Assembly (NCBI GenBank): GCA_943735955.1
Contig: OX030959.1
Span: forward strand, 657,725 to 721,724
Length of the DNA: 64,000 nucleotides
Direction: 5' to 3'
Origin: Piscicola geometra
Lineage: Eukaryota; Annelida; Clitellata; Hirudinida; Piscicolidae
Positions 27,696 through 41,177 of this stretch are shown piece by piece. Every line of letters begins with the position of its first letter. Positions within the stretch are counted from its first letter, which is position 1. Below the pieces are notes generated by a model. That model was not told the origin of the DNA. It worked only from the letters and a program-made list of their open reading frames with translations, and searched no databases. The position numbers and the translations under genes were made by a program.

Positions 27696-29694
27696 TCCTG
27701 TCACTTCAAAATCTTTAATCTAAAATCTTTAAAATAAATATACTAACTTTGTTATTCAAATGCACAAAAATAAGTTTTTTTCAAATACTGAATGGTAGAA
27801 ATTAAATGAATATTAAGAGCTTTTATGTTTATTATTTTATTCTTTTATTAAGAGCTATTTTTGACAAAGCTTTCAAAATAATCTGAATAGTGAAAAAATG
27901 AATTTAAATTAATAAGTATAAAAAGACCTATTCAAAAGTACCAAACCTACCCAGCTCATACTACTCTCTCTGACTTCCTTTTTTTGCGTCTATATAAGGT
28001 TGAACCTTGGAACATGGAGTCGCTAAAAACACAATAAAAAGAACCAAAGAAACGTACAAAACTATATAAAACAGAAATAACTAGACAAGATATAATGATA
28101 TAAATATGAAAAAACTTATAAAACAATTGAAAAATACAAGAAAAGATGCAAGAGAAAATTTTTAGTTTATTTCACACTCAAATCACTGCGGTTGTGACGG
28201 TTTGTGTTTCCAATTAGAAGGGAAATAATACTGTAAGTTAGGAATAAAGAAAGTCTTGCATCACGGATGATGTGTGACTAAGGATGACGAATGCTGATGC
28301 TTCAGGCGAAATACGCAGTTTCAATCATAAAAGTTATCGATTGAAAATAATACGGAAAACGGGATGCAAGTCATAAAACTATAAAAAAATATTTTTAAAA
28401 CAACAATAAATATTTAAATTTGAAAGTGTTTTTATTATAATAACACTGACTTATTATCGTCATTAATACCGTTTTTATATTTTTACAAGGCAGTGTAGGA
28501 GGTGTACCCAAGTTGCGGGGAAACAAGCAGAAAGTTTGTGAGATCGATGAGATGACAGCTGTTTCTTTTGCATACGCTCATATGTGTGGTCTATACACTA
28601 TATATGGTGAAGCTTATATCGACGTGTGTTGTATTCATATAAAAATTTAAATACCTTCAAGTAAATTCAATAAAAATTACTATGTTTGTATACACACATG
28701 TTTTGTTTTAGTATTTAGCCTATCAATGACATTCTAATTTCAAAACAAAAGTTTAAAAATTTTATTCTAAAAAAAGATATCCCATATAACAAGCCCACCA
28801 TGCCGTCCCATTTCAGATAAAGCAAAGTGGTGGGCAATAAGTAACCAGCAAGAATGCACCCTTATTTCCAGCTGCAGCAGTAGTACCCCTAGTAGTACTC
28901 TTGGTCCTATTTAGTCTTTTTCGAGATACTTTCAAATTTTAATGTTTGTTATACCATCATCATTATTATTACAAAGGCAGACACATGCAGAAGGCAATCG
29001 ATGCCTTCACCTCATTCGTCATCCAGCTCAGAAAACAAACTCATCGCGTAGCTTATCACTGAAACAATTTAGTCGCCTGAGATCCAGCATGAGATCAAGC
29101 ATGGTTAATTGATTAATTAAAACACATTTGGATAGTTAATTGGGTAAGTTTTGAGTAATTAAAAAGATTATTGAGGAGAGAGAGAGGTCAATTCGTGGTG
29201 CGCAGTTGATGCGAGAGTTTTGAAACGACAGGATTACTCAACTCTTAACGGGGTTCATGAAATTATTAAAAGTTACTTAAAAAGTGCAACCTAAAGTTGT
29301 TGGATTACTCATTTCGTTAAAATTGTCTTAAATACATTTTTACTTTAAAAATAGTTTTTTTCCAATCAGGTAATTCTATTTTTTATAAATAAAAACTTTT
29401 ATTTCTAAATCTATTTTTCAATTTTTTTAAATTCGTTGACTATCTTTTTTTATAATTATTTATATATGATCATTATTGATTAATAAAAATTGGTTTTAAT
29501 ATTTAAACTATTTATTTAAAATGCTACTAAGCTTAAATTAATTGCACACACTATCATTTGATCAAAGTAGGGAAAAAATTCTTTTTTAATGCAACTTACA
29601 AGCCAAAAGTTGTATATAAAAAAAATGTAAAACAAAATATTATGTTAGCTCATAAACTTTCGAACCATCAGCAAACCATCAAACAGGCAGCAGC
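27696..29694. promoter_or_regulatory. divergent intergenic region between C3-like (-) and RASEF-like (+) genes
   Basis: About 2 kb between two start codons facing away from each other, so both promoters should lie here. It is AT-rich. I saw no exon, RNA gene or clear core-promoter motif that I could defend. Confidence 0.5.
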
Positions 29695-32300
29695 ATGGCT
29701 GACATTTCTCCAATGGGCCAGCGCAGGAGCACCTCGAGCCAACTGGGCTCCGATGAGGTGCAGGCGATGATGGTGCAGAAGGCGACCGAGTTGTTCGCCG
29801 TGTGCGACGTTGAGAACAAGGGCTTCATCAGCAAGAGCGAGATGAAGAGGCTCCAGAAGGAACTGCCGCTGGAAAACGAACAGCTGGAGGCGGTGTTTGA
29901 CTCACTAGATGACGACAAGAACGGATACCTCACCCTCGAAGAGTTCACCAATGGATTCGGTAGGTGGAAGATTGAATATATTATTCGGTGATGTAATTGT
30001 TTTATTCAAACTCGTGTCTGACTTGTTAGTTTAAAGTCTAAAAATAATATAAACTGTTTGAGTTTTTCTCTATCGATTTTCTAGATCGTTTTTATGCAGC
30101 CTTTAAAAAAGCTTCCAAACATGTGATTTTTATCAAGCACTTCAGTGTAAAAGAATAATTTTAAGAAACATTTTTTCAAAGATCAACTTTTATTCTCTTT
30201 TATTTCCTTCCATTCATCCAGCCTTCACCCCTCCCAACACTTCCAGGCAGTTTCCTTGGCATCCCGTCGAAAGAAGAGAAGAAGCAGAGCCAGCAGGAGA
30301 AGAGGGAGAAGGTCTACGAGGCGTCCAGAGACCTCGAGCACTCCTTCGACGACGACAACTTCAGTGGAATGCTCGAGAAGATTGGAGTGAACGAAGTGGT
30401 TGAAGAGTGAGTGGCGAGTGAGGATGAGTGAGTTTGGCTTCTGAAGCAATGAGATTATTCCTTTAGGAAAAAAAGTTATATCAATAACTAAAGTTTTTTA
30501 AGTTTTAATTTAACTAAACTTTGTGAAATTATTTTTGAACTTTTACAATCTCTCGTTTCACGCTAATTTGATGAAAGCTTATCTTGCAGTATGGACGGGC
30601 TGAAGATGATGTGGTCTGGCTTGAGAGAGCATCAGCCCGAACTTTTGCCCAACTTTGAAGAGTTTTTGCATAAGGTTGGGGGAAAAGTTAACAGAATTAT
30701 CATTGATAATGTTGAAAAAAACGAAAATAGATGAAATAAATATTTTTTCAACTTTTAAAATAGTAATTTTTCAAATTCAATGCAATATAAATTTAATTAA
30801 TTAGCTCAATTATCTTGATTCCAGAAAATCTATTTATTACCTTTTTTAACTTGCTAATAGCAATAATTGACTTAATTGCTCATTAAAGGTTTCAAGCGAG
30901 CTGAAGAGGACCAAGGGAGATTACAAGAGTCTGCAAACAGCCCTCAGAAAGTTTGATGATTGAGTGTTAAAGCTTTCACTGCGTTGAAATTCTATGAGAT
31001 CTAACAATAATTAAACGTAAATGTTAATTTTAATTCGAAAAAAACTTCGATAAAACTGAAAGATCCATTTCATCGTAAAATTTAACGAACTTGACAAACA
31101 CCAACACAAAAACCGTTACAACTCCATCAAAAACATTCCATCATAAAACATCACACCCAAACACGAACTGAGAAAAATGAATTCTGCAACAAAGCTACAA
31201 CTCCACCACAGCAAAACGCTGTCACACGATGACGAGATGAGGAGGTTGTATGAAGAGATGGAGAACCAGATAAACCTGGAGAAGCAGAGAGTCCTCAATG
31301 AGGTGCGCAGGTTGTTAGGAAGAAGTTGTTGGAAAGGGGAGTTTATTATGGGAGAGGTTGTTGGGTGATGAGACTTAGAAAATAGAAAACGCACTACAAA
31401 ACGCACAAAAAAGATAAACTAAATCTCTAAAAAAATAAACTAACAAATTATAGCTAAACAATAGACTTCAATCTTAGATCATCGATGCTTCTCAATAATA
31501 ATAAATGAATATTTTTTATGACTGGCAGGAGAGGCAGAAAGAGAAGATGCTGAAGGAAGAGTTGGAGCAGGAGTTGAAGGAGAAGGACCGGCACTTGCAG
31601 GAGTTGATGGCGAACCATCAGAAGGTGGGCGGTGTTGTGGAAGGGTGGAGAGTTGGAGTGGAAAGTGAGGTGGGAAGAGGAGTTTAGGAGGGAAAATGAA
31701 GTTTTAAAATGTCATACAACCTATTATAATGATTCAAATTGACACACAAAAATAAACATTAAAACGATGTTTTACAACTTTTTTCTCGCATTTCAGATGG
31801 AGAACATGCTGAAAGGGCTGAATTCGCAAGAAAGTGAAACGAAACAAGAGAACGAGAAGTTGCTGAGGGTAGTGCTTCGAGTGTTTGTGTCCTTCACCAT
31901 GCCCCATCTTTGAGATTATCAGACATTTAACGTGTAAAGTCTGAAGTAGGATTATTCGCTTTTACTTAAGTTCAAAATGGAATTAATTTAATTTGAAATA
32001 GAATTAATCACTTTCACTTCAGGACAAAAGAAACATCGAACGCAAACTCGACGAATCGCAACACTACCTTGACGAAAGCAGGTCTCCGCACTTTTCCTTT
32101 TCATCTTTTTTTTCTCTCTTTTATATGTTTGATAATTTTCAAGCTTGTTTTTGAAATAATACTTATTTTAACTAATTCAGAAAATTCTTTTCAGGTCCTA
32201 CATCAACCAGCTCAAATCACAACAGAAAGAAGAAAAAAGAAATAGAGCTCTGTACGATTTCAATTTAACAACCATCATCATTATTACCATCATTGCTATC

Positions 32301-32334
<34 letters not shown>

Positions 32335-35300
32335 CCAGGGCAGCTCTCCAGGCTACCGAAGGAATAGCCATGGAGAGAGAAAACCTAGTGAAAGAGCTTG
32401 ATCTTCTAAGGTGGTGGTGGAGATGGCGATGATGATGATACTGATAAATGATAAGGATGGTGATGATGATGATACTGATAAAATGGTGAAGATGGTGATG
32501 ATACTGATAAATGAGGAGGATGATGATGATACTGATAAATGAGGAGGATGATGATGATACTGATAAATGAGGAGGATGATGATGATACTGATAAATGAGA
32601 AGGATGATGATGATACTGATAAAATGATGAAGACCATGGCGATGACGATGATGATGTGTGAAGGTAATGGCGATGAAAGTCTTTAAGGAAACAGTAACTT
32701 GAGTTTTTAAACCACGCTAACTTGTTGCTTGGGTGACGCTCAACTTTGAAATCTTTATTTTTTGAATTAATTCGAAATAATCAATAAATGAGTTGCTTCG
32801 AATCAGAGAGATGAACAAGAAACTTCGAGATGAGAGAGATGAGGCTGAGTTGAAGAGGGTGAGTGTGGGTGATGAGTGAGAAGAATAATCAAATCAATCT
32901 CTCACTCACTCAATCAATCAATCAATCAATTATTCAAATGAATTTATATAGAGTTTCTATTATAAGTTGAATAGTTTTATAGAATTTGAAAAGTTCACTC
33001 ATTCATCGACCCCTCAGGTGTACTTCAACAGTGAGGTAATGATTAGTCGATAAGTAATTATCCTATGTGCAATTAGAAAAAAATATTCTTAATGCTTTTA
33101 AAACAAAGATATTTGTATACAATTAATAATATAATATTATTATAATCTTTCCAAACTGTTAAAATATAATTAATTTTTTTAAATATTAAAATATTATTAA
33201 ACATTTTCAAAACCCGACTTATCTCCTTGTCTAGTTCAATGAATTCGCTCCAAATCTCGAACGGAGTCTTTCGAGACAGGAGTCGAACCAGGGCGCTCAA
33301 GACTCTTCAAAGTTGGGTCTTCCCCAAGACGGCAGTGACCCGTCAATCCCCCGTCGCCTGCAGATGAAGAGGGGATCAGTGTTGTCCGACTACATCCCCA
33401 ACATGCCGTGGAGGTAGGTTGGGAAGAGGCGTGGAGGAGGGAAGGTTTTGGAAAAAGAATATTGGGGAAAGTTGTAAAAAAAAGCGATTCAGTAAATTCT
33501 GGAATTTAGAGTCAGTTGAATGGTGAATAATGAACGCTTTTTGGATTTCAGACCGCACGACGCAGGCTTCGAAGAGGAGATCGAGTGTGACGACGACAAC
33601 ATCATCCCGACCACTGCCTTCAACTCTGCAGCTGCCTATGAGCTGGACGAGATGGATGGATGGTTGGTGGATGGATGGAGGATGAATAAATGGTTAGTTG
33701 GTTAATGCATGGATGGTTGGTAGTTAAAAAATAAATAAAAAGTTAAAATACCCCTAAGTAAAGAGGAATAGATAAGTATATCAGGTGAGAATCGACGGAG
33801 ATGATGAACACACAGTCGAGTGATCCAGAAGAGGGAGCAGCCCGTAGGAGCAAACAGCACTGAGTTCAGCGAGAACAGGTTCCAGGTGGTTCAATTAACC
33901 ATTGATTAGTTTGATAAAATACTTAATTAATTATTTAATCACTTATATAATTAATTTATTTTTATTAAATTTTGTTATGAGAGTGTTTGACTCAATATAG
34001 CGACCTGATTTCTTATTGTTTCAATCTCACAAATCCAATCCAGAACTACGAGTCGATGCCTCCAGAGAGGGTCTTCAAGGTGGTCTTCGTCGGAGACTCG
34101 GGCGTAGGCAAGAGCAGTTTCATTCACCAGTTCGCCTCCAACTCTTTCCGACCCGCCTTCCAAGCCACCATAGGTTGGAAAGGTGATGGGGTCTTTGCGG
34201 CAGTTGCCTCAGCGCCTTTAGTAGCATCAGTTTCATCCCCCTTGCACAGGCGTCGACTTCCAGGTCAAGAATATCAATGTGGATGGACACGTGGTGGCAA
34301 TACAGGTGTGGGATACTGCTGGACAAGAAAGGTGTTGATGATGATGATGGTGATGATGATGATGATGATGATAAGAACTTAATAATTATAGTTCGCATAA
34401 TGAAAGTTATAAAAAAATATGAAGACAATAATAATTGAAAATACGAGTAGAAATAATGAAAGTAACAAACAAACACACAAACACAACAACGAACAATCAA
34501 AAAAACAAAAACAGACAAAAAAACAAACAAACACTACCAGATTCCGCAGCATCACGAAGCAGTACTTCAGGAAGGCGGATGGAGTACTGGTGATGTATGA
34601 CGTCATGAGTGAGTCATCCTTCAAGAACGTTCGCAACTGGATGTCCTCTGTGCAGGTGGGTGGTGCTTTTGGGAGGGGGGGGGAAGATGGTGTAGTTAAA
34701 CTTTACTTTTTTATTTCAAGTCCACTTGAAAACTTCTATCCTCCAGGACGGCACAGAAGAGGGCACCGTGGTGATGATTGTAGGCAACAAACTCGATCTG
34801 GTTGACGAAGAAAATGCACAAGTGGTGCAGTTTAAGGCGGGACAAAAACTGGCTGAGGTGGCTGGGTGCTTGTTGTCTTGAAGGGTTGCCACTTAGGAGA
34901 GAAAGATGGTGGAAAAACTCAGCGACATCTTGGGATAGTTTTTAAATATTTGAGTTGGATGATGTGTTAAACGGAGCATTCATCGAACACAGCAGCTAAC
35001 TACTCGGCAACCACAAATAACACAGGAATACAGTGCCCTGTTCGAGGAGACGAGTGCCAAGACAGGCCTGAACGTCTACGAGTCGGTCGAGATGATGGCC
35101 AAGTGAGTGGCATGTGAACTTCATTGGCATAGTAAACCTTTCAAGATTACGTTCAATTCTTTAATTTGGTTTTATACCAAGATAAATATCAATTTAGTCA
35201 TCCATTTCAAAACCAAATCACTCCACAACACCAACTCTGAAACACACCTACCTTCCACCAAAACCACCCATGCCCTCCACAATCCTCACAGACTGCTCAG

Positions 35301-35376
35301 AGTGAAGGAGGACCAATACATGGAGTCACTCCAGCTCTCAGCCGAGGTCGGACGTAAGAAGGGCTGCTGCAAATGA
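29695..35376 (+). CDS. RASEF/CRACR2A-type large Rab GTPase (EF-hands + coiled coil + Rab), about 21 exons
   Basis: Exon 1 (start 29695) carries two EF-hands. Loop 1 is [12 protein letters not shown]. Loop 2, [12 protein letters not shown], has Asp/Asn/Glu at calcium-ligand positions. Exons at about 30.25-31.3 kb and 31.5-32.9 kb encode a Glu/Lys-rich coiled coil ([17 protein letters not shown] onward). A linker exon (about 33.24-33.41 kb) has [13 protein letters not shown]. The Rab domain starts at 34042 with the P-loop GDSGVGKSS, then TIGVDF (switch I), WDTAGQER (switch II), NKLD and ETSAK. The tail KKGCCK* supplies a double-Cys prenylation site. This EF-hand/coiled-coil/Rab order defines the CRACR2A/RASEF (Rab45)/Rab44 group, large Rabs that couple calcium to membrane traffic. 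All catalytic G-motifs are intact, with Gln in DTAGQ. Most intron phases check; the exon between 33.66 and 33.89 kb is less certain. I cannot separate RASEF from CRACR2A by eye. Confidence 0.9.
32411..32660. repeat. minisatellite (about 28-31 nt, GATGATGATGATACTGATAA) after a RASEF-like donor
   Basis: It starts directly after the 5' splice site CTAAG|GTGGTG at 32410/32411. Repeats combine GATGATGATGATACTGATAA with ATGAGGAGG. It is purine/T-rich on the sense strand. Confidence 0.85.
34332..34377. repeat. (GAT)n-type microsatellite at the donor after the Rab switch II exon
   Basis: The exon ends ...CAAGAAAG|GTGTTGATGATGATG; the microsatellite runs from the splice site to about 34377. Confidence 0.8.
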
Positions 35377-37640
35377 ACAAACAGCCCACCTCGTTTTCTT
35401 CTCCACGTTTTTCTTCCATTAATTTTTTAAATTATCATTTTAGTTTTCCTTTCATGCGTTTTCCTTTATCAAATATTTTTACAATAATTTATTCGTTTTG
35501 TAATTTCTGTGAGTTTAATCATTCGTTTTTTTCTTTACATATTCCAATATTTTATGTACCAGTAAATATCAATATGTTCGCAAGCCTCTCAATATTTTCA
35601 TGTACACTCTTTCGTCAGCCTTCTATTCATTTTCTTTTTTATTCAAGCTTCATCACTCTTTGCAAAAGATTCTCAATTTAATTTTTTTCCGCCTCACTCC
35701 TGCATGCAAACGACATCGATTTTGAAAACTTTGATAGACCAATGCATTTCATTTGATCATACTCAAGTTTATAAAAAGTATGATTTTCTCTCATTTAGTT
35801 TTAGTTTATATTAAGTCTTTCAATAAATTTGCTAATTTACGAGCAAACTTGTAGCACGATCGCTTGAAAAGTCCACACAATACAATTCGAAACGAACTTT
35901 GTATTGTATGTAAAAAGAAAAAACATTTAAAAATAGAGTATTTATCTTCAAGAAATGGACAATAAAATTAATTCTATTTAGTATGCGATCTTGTCGATAA
36001 TTTGAAAATAATATTTTGTTTATTTTGTTAAATGAAGCATCACTTTCTTATTCTGTAGCTCAAACATTCCTATAAAATGTGACAAATATTCAGCGAATAT
36101 TTGTTTTTATCTCACTGCTTCCAACATAATCTTGTCTCTCAAAGCATGAAGACTTTGGAACGTTGAATCATCTTTCGAACGCCATGTAACACTTGAGTGA
36201 CCAAGGGCATTTAATTATTTTAAATAGCTTCACTACCATTATCACTAAAATATAATGCAAATAATCGTTTTAACCAGTTTCCATTTCAATGTAAATAGTA
36301 CCTTCAGACTGATAAAAAGCACTTTTTTCATTTTTCAATTCGTATTAGAGACCTCGATCGACATGCAACAGATCGCCACACCCAGGTCGCATTCATTTTT
36401 TTCCGAATCACCGGGTTCTATTTGTTTAATTATATATTATAAATTATGAAATTTTATTTTTCGTTTAATATATATTTATACTCCTGCACCTTATTTACAA
36501 AATAATTTTGTTATTAGTAAAGCAGCTAAAACTGAAATTTCAAGTATTGAACCTAAATGATTTTTTAACCTTTTTCTGGGGATAAGGTGCATGAAAAATA
36601 TGGTTGAAAAATATTTTTCGAATAATTTATAATATTTTAAAAATTGCTAAAAAAATATATTTCTAAATATAGTTTTAAATGGTTTATATTTTAAACTGTA
36701 TATGCTGCAGAGGGTGGAGGTGGATGCGAAACAATGTCAAGTTCGGCTCTTTGATTGGCTGCTTTAGATGATAAACCACGTTAATTTAGAATTAACTAAT
36801 CAGACTTTCATGTTGTTCACGCATTTAGTTTGTTTAAATAGTCTACGAAAATCCATTAATAACTTTAAATAATAATAATTATTATTATTATTATTATTTA
36901 TATTATAACTATAAATATTATTACTATTGAATACAATAATTTTTTTATATTTTCTTATTTTCAGTTGGTGCAATTGTTATTTCAATTAAATAGTGGTAAT
37001 AGTTTAAATGCGAAATTGTAGTTGAGTTGTTCATGACAAGTTCCAAGCGTATTCAATGGTACATTTCAAAATATCTTCATTTCAAAAAGCTCTAAAGCTG
37101 GTTGGTGACGTACACCCGGTGTTAATTTTTCAATGTATTCTTTGTAAAACAATTAGTACAATTATAAAATAATTTATTTAGTTTTTATTTAGCATGATTT
37201 AAGTTTTTATTGTTTATTTCCCACAATTAAGAGTTTATTAAAAATTTTAACATTAAAATTTCGTGAATTTTATAGTCAATAAAAAGTGTTTGAATTTAAA
37301 TATTAAACGCGTGAACGCTGAAACATCAAGAAATCAATGCAAATCAATTATTCCATCCAAAGAGAGATATATCGTGTAAGCATCTTTGCAAGAGATGCCT
37401 TTATAAGTTGAAGAAAGAAGGGATTGAGAAATGAGAAACTGCAGATTTACGGAAATATTCAGTCGCTGATAATACAAGCATCTCCCTCATCATCATCATC
37501 ACCATCATCATAATCATCATCATCATCGTCATCATCATCATAATCACAAATACCTCAAATACAAATCACTCTCTTCACAATTATCTCCATAATCTTAAAA
37601 CAACAATGAAATAGATTGTCTCTTAAATATTAAAATAATT
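35377..37640. other. intergenic region downstream of RASEF-like gene
   Basis: Probable 3' UTR of the RASEF-like gene followed by AT-rich DNA. TCATCA-type simple repeats lie at about 37480-37550. No further gene is supported. Short hydrophobic ORFs near 35.4-35.7 kb are T-rich by-products. Confidence 0.5.
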
Positions 37641-37644
37641 TTCT

Positions 37645-38095
37645 TTGATTTCATCAAAACCAGCCACCACAACCCCATCACCACCCCCACCCCCAACCAC
37701 CACAACCCCATCACCACCTCCCCCCTCGCCCCCCCAACCACCACAATCCTATCATGATCTCCACCCATCCTCTCCCATTCCCATGACCATCACCAAGCCA
37801 CCCACCCATCATCAACCCATCCCCATCTCCATCCACCCCTCATCAACCCATCTCCATCCACCCCTCATCAACCCATCCCCATCCACCCATCATCAACCCA
37901 TCCCCATCCACCAATCATCAACCCATCTCCATCCACCCATCATCAACCCATCTCCATCCACCCCTCATCAACCCATCCCCATCCACCCATCATCAACCCA
38001 TCCCCACGCACCCCTCATCAACCCATCCCCATCCACCCATCTTCAACCCATCCCCATCCACCCATCATCAACCCATCCCCATCCACCCATCATCA
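37645..38095. repeat. CCACC/CATCAACCCATCCCCATCCA minisatellite in the ACBD5 3' region
   Basis: C-rich repeats (37645-37760) are followed by tandem copies of a unit of about 24 nt around CATCAACCCATCCCCATCCA up to the ACBD5 stop codon region at 38093. The Pro/His-rich + strand ORF across it is a repeat by-product. Confidence 0.85.
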
Positions 38096-40667
38096 ACTCT
38101 TGGAGCGCCTGGAGGATGCCACGTAATGGATGACGGTGCTGATGATGATTGGCCAGATGATGATGAGGAGGGTGGTGGGGATGGATGGCAGGGAGAACAG
38201 CCTCGACTGAGAATGATTGAGGCAATCAATTAGTGGCGTTTTAGTAATTAGATTATTATAACTAATTGAAACAACTATCATCATCCACTTTATCGGTATC
38301 ATCATCATAATCATCGTCATCATTATCACCCCCCCCTACTATCATCATCCCCACCACCATAAAAACTTACCTCTTGTTCTTGTTGCAACTGCCTAACACT
38401 GGCATGCAGTCGCTTGATGTTGCATTGGAGTTCTGATAATGATTGTTGCAACATCGACCTTATTTCGGCGTTACTTTTGATGTTGTAGGTGCTGCTAGTG
38501 ATGATGCCTTTGTGGTTAGTGTTTGGAGTGTTATTGTGGTTGTTGATGTTGTCATTGATGGTGGAGTGTTCGTGGTTTGTATTGCTGTTGTTGTTGTTGT
38601 TTGACTGGTAGTTAAGGTCGCTTTTGTTTTTGTTTTTAGGTTGGTGGTTATGAAGAATACTGTTGCTGCTAGTGTTTTTGTTGTTGTTGCTGATGTTGTT
38701 GTTGTAGTAGTAGTTGTTGTCGTTGCGGTCAGCAGAGTCAAATGTGTCTCCAACGTCCTGTCTCCTCTGCAACAATCTGCCTTGCTTAACAACCATTTGC
38801 TTTATGTTGTCAATGCTAATGTTGTTGTTGTTGTTGTTGTTGTTGTTGTCGGTGTTGTTGTCATGCTTCAACAGTTTGTCAACAGTTTGATTGTTGTTGT
38901 TTTTGTTGATGTTGTTGTTGGAATTGAGACTCAAGCTGTGTCTTTGCATTGTTATTTGAACTGAGCTATGACTCTCTTCGCCATATTTACTAGTTCCATT
39001 TACCATTTCTGTGTCATTACTGTTAGTAGTACTAGTAGTAGTATAAATAGTTTTAGTGTTTTTTATATTAGTATTAGTTGTAGTATTAGTAGTAGTAGTA
39101 GTACTAATACTAGTAGTATTATTATAAGCAGTAGAATTTGAAATACTAGTAACTGAAGGAGCTTCACGACTACTACTAGCATCATTATCATTATTATTAT
39201 TCATATTTTTAATATGCTTATGAATAGAAGAGCCATTATTATCATTATCATCACCGTCATTATCGATCAAAAAACCATTAGAATCATAAAACTCATCATT
39301 ACTACTATAACTAGCACCCCCTACAACCTTTTCCCTATAAACTTCACCCTCATCATCATCAACTTCACCCTCATCATCATCAACCTCACCATCATCATCA
39401 TCATCATCAACTTCACAATCATCATCATTTTCCTCTTTTCTATTCATACATCCACTAGATATATTACCATTATTATTATCACTATTCCAATTTTTATTCT
39501 TATTTCTAACGTCATCACTATCATCTCCTCCATTACAATGTACCATGACGCTAGCCGGATAGTATGACCTGATGTCATACAGGTGTTTCCGGTTATTATT
39601 ATCATTATTATTATTATTAGTAGTAGTAGTATTAGTAGTAGTAGTACTAACTTTTGTGTTGTTAATATTATTAGAATATAATTTATTTTTATTATTGTTA
39701 TTAGCGATGCTAGTAATGATATCATCATAACTATCACTGCCCTTCCTTTTGCCGCCAACACCTAGTTTTGAACATTCACCACCCCCATTCATCAGTTCAT
39801 CACCTCCTCTGCCTCTCCTCGATTCACTAAATACACTCATATCCATAAGACTTTCTATCTCATCTACATCATTATCATCACCACCGCTCTCCTCACCATC
39901 ATTATCATCACCATTGCTCTCATTCTCATCATTATCATCAGCACTGCTCTCATCATCCTCATCCACCATCTCATATATGCCTCCAACTTTCACTGTGAAG
40001 TCTTCAACCTCGTCAGTCTGAGGCATCATTTCTATCACCTGATGATGATGTTGGGGATGATGATGATGATAACGATGATAATCATCCCCACCATCATCAT
40101 CATTATTACTATCATTATCACCACCACCACCAAGACAACCTTCTTGAGCTCAGAAATGTAATGAAGCATTGCTTGCTCTGACGTCATCGGTCCCAACTCC
40201 TTCCAAGCATCCCTTAATAATAGTAATAATATTATATAATATTATTATTAAAGCTATTTTTAATCGATTCTAAAAAATATTTATCTTTTTATTTTTTATA
40301 TATATCTTGAACATAAAATTTATGAATTTAAACACAATGTAATATTTTGTACAAAAAAATTTAGTTCAATTCTGATAATAACCATTTTGATCGACCAATG
40401 AGGTCGTAGAACTTGGGCCTTTTGCCATTGCAGGCACCAATTGTGGCTTGCTTGTAGTAGGAGTAGAAAAGAAGCATGAGAGAGTTCGATGGCTGGAAAG
40501 TGCCTGTTTTTAATAAAAAGAAAGAAAACTACGATATATTTTATATTTTAATCTTCAATAATTCTACTAGAGTAATTTAAAAGTAATATTCTTGCCCGAC
40601 CCTCCTTTGGCAAACTTTGAATCACCCTGACCGCAGAATCAAACTGTTCTTTTGTTGAATATTTCAT
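38093..40667 (-). CDS. ACBD5: ACBD5 homolog: acyl-CoA-binding, tail-anchored peroxisome-ER tether, complete, 680 aa
   Basis: Five exons (40601-40667, 40383-40503, 40140-40212, 38371-40038, 38093-38206) join in phase to 680 residues. Seen: an N-terminal acyl-CoA-binding domain (start MKYSTKEQFDSAVRVIQSLP, GTFQPSN, FYSYYKQAT, GRSKWDAWKELG) with the Tyr/Lys and KW residues that contact CoA. The segment IEMMPQTDEVEDF equals vertebrate ACBD5's IETMPMTEKVEEL. A very Asp/Asn-rich middle follows, then a short amphipathic helix (LQQSLSELQCNIKRL). The C-terminal membrane anchor (IPTTLLIIIWPIIISTVIHYV) ends in a short basic tail, typical of a tail-anchored protein. A FFAT-like EFYDSNG sits in an acidic context at about 39277-39294. 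In vertebrates ACBD5 binds very-long-chain acyl-CoA and tethers peroxisomes to the ER through VAPA/B. The large low-complexity exon makes it longer than the human protein (about 535 aa). Confidence 0.93.
40041..40139. repeat. GAT/ATC repeat filling the third ACBD5 intron
   Basis: The intron of about 100 nt between exons 3 and 4 is nearly all ATCATC/GATGATG sequence. On the sense strand it is a CATCATCATC run ending at the acceptor AG at 40039-40040. Confidence 0.75.
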
Positions 40668-41177
40668 TTTGTTAGCTTTTTAGTAAAAAGTTTTTACTTT
40701 AATTAGAATTCATTTAGAATACAACATTAAATTACGTTACTCTAACTTTGAAATGTTTCATCTTAAATGATTAATATATTTACATTACATAGTTTATATT
40801 TTTAATTAAAAAATAAATAACAGAACTTGTGGCAGTTCATAATTTTTAATCTTTAGGACTTTGAATTGTCAAAAATGAAAATAACTTTAAAGGTATTTTA
40901 AAAGTTAAGGTACATTTAAAGATTCAACCGATAATTCGTGGAATATTTCTGAAATAAAGACACCATCATTTATAAAAATAATCAAAAATATTTCCTAATT
41001 ATATCAAACTTATTCACATATTTTGAAATAAAATGTTTCTATAATAATGAAAATGACTATTTCATTCCTTCAATAATCCAGGTGAGCTTGGAAATATATG
41101 AATGTATAACTTATACAAAACACTGAAAATGAAATTTTGAAAAATGCATCATTAAACTTCAAAAATTAACTTTCAAA
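40668..41177. promoter_or_regulatory. short divergent promoter region, ACBD5 / NCAM-like
   Basis: About 510 bp separate the oppositely directed start codons of ACBD5 (-) and the adhesion molecule (+). It is AT-rich without a defensible motif. The arrangement implies a bidirectional promoter. Confidence 0.5.

Noticed and set aside
27696..29694. tRNA or other RNA gene between the divergent promoters
   Set aside because: I looked for A/B-box-like and cloverleaf signals by eye and saw none that hold; a covariance-model scan would be needed to be sure.
37645..38133. Pro/His-rich + strand ORF
   Set aside because: C-rich minisatellite antisense to the ACBD5 3' region; no domain and no codon bias apart from the repeat.
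38641..39761. Val- and Ile-rich ORFs antisense or out of frame to ACBD5
   Set aside because: Shadows of Asn/Asp-rich coding repeats; the in-frame - strand ORF links to an acyl-CoA-binding domain and tail anchor by matching phases.
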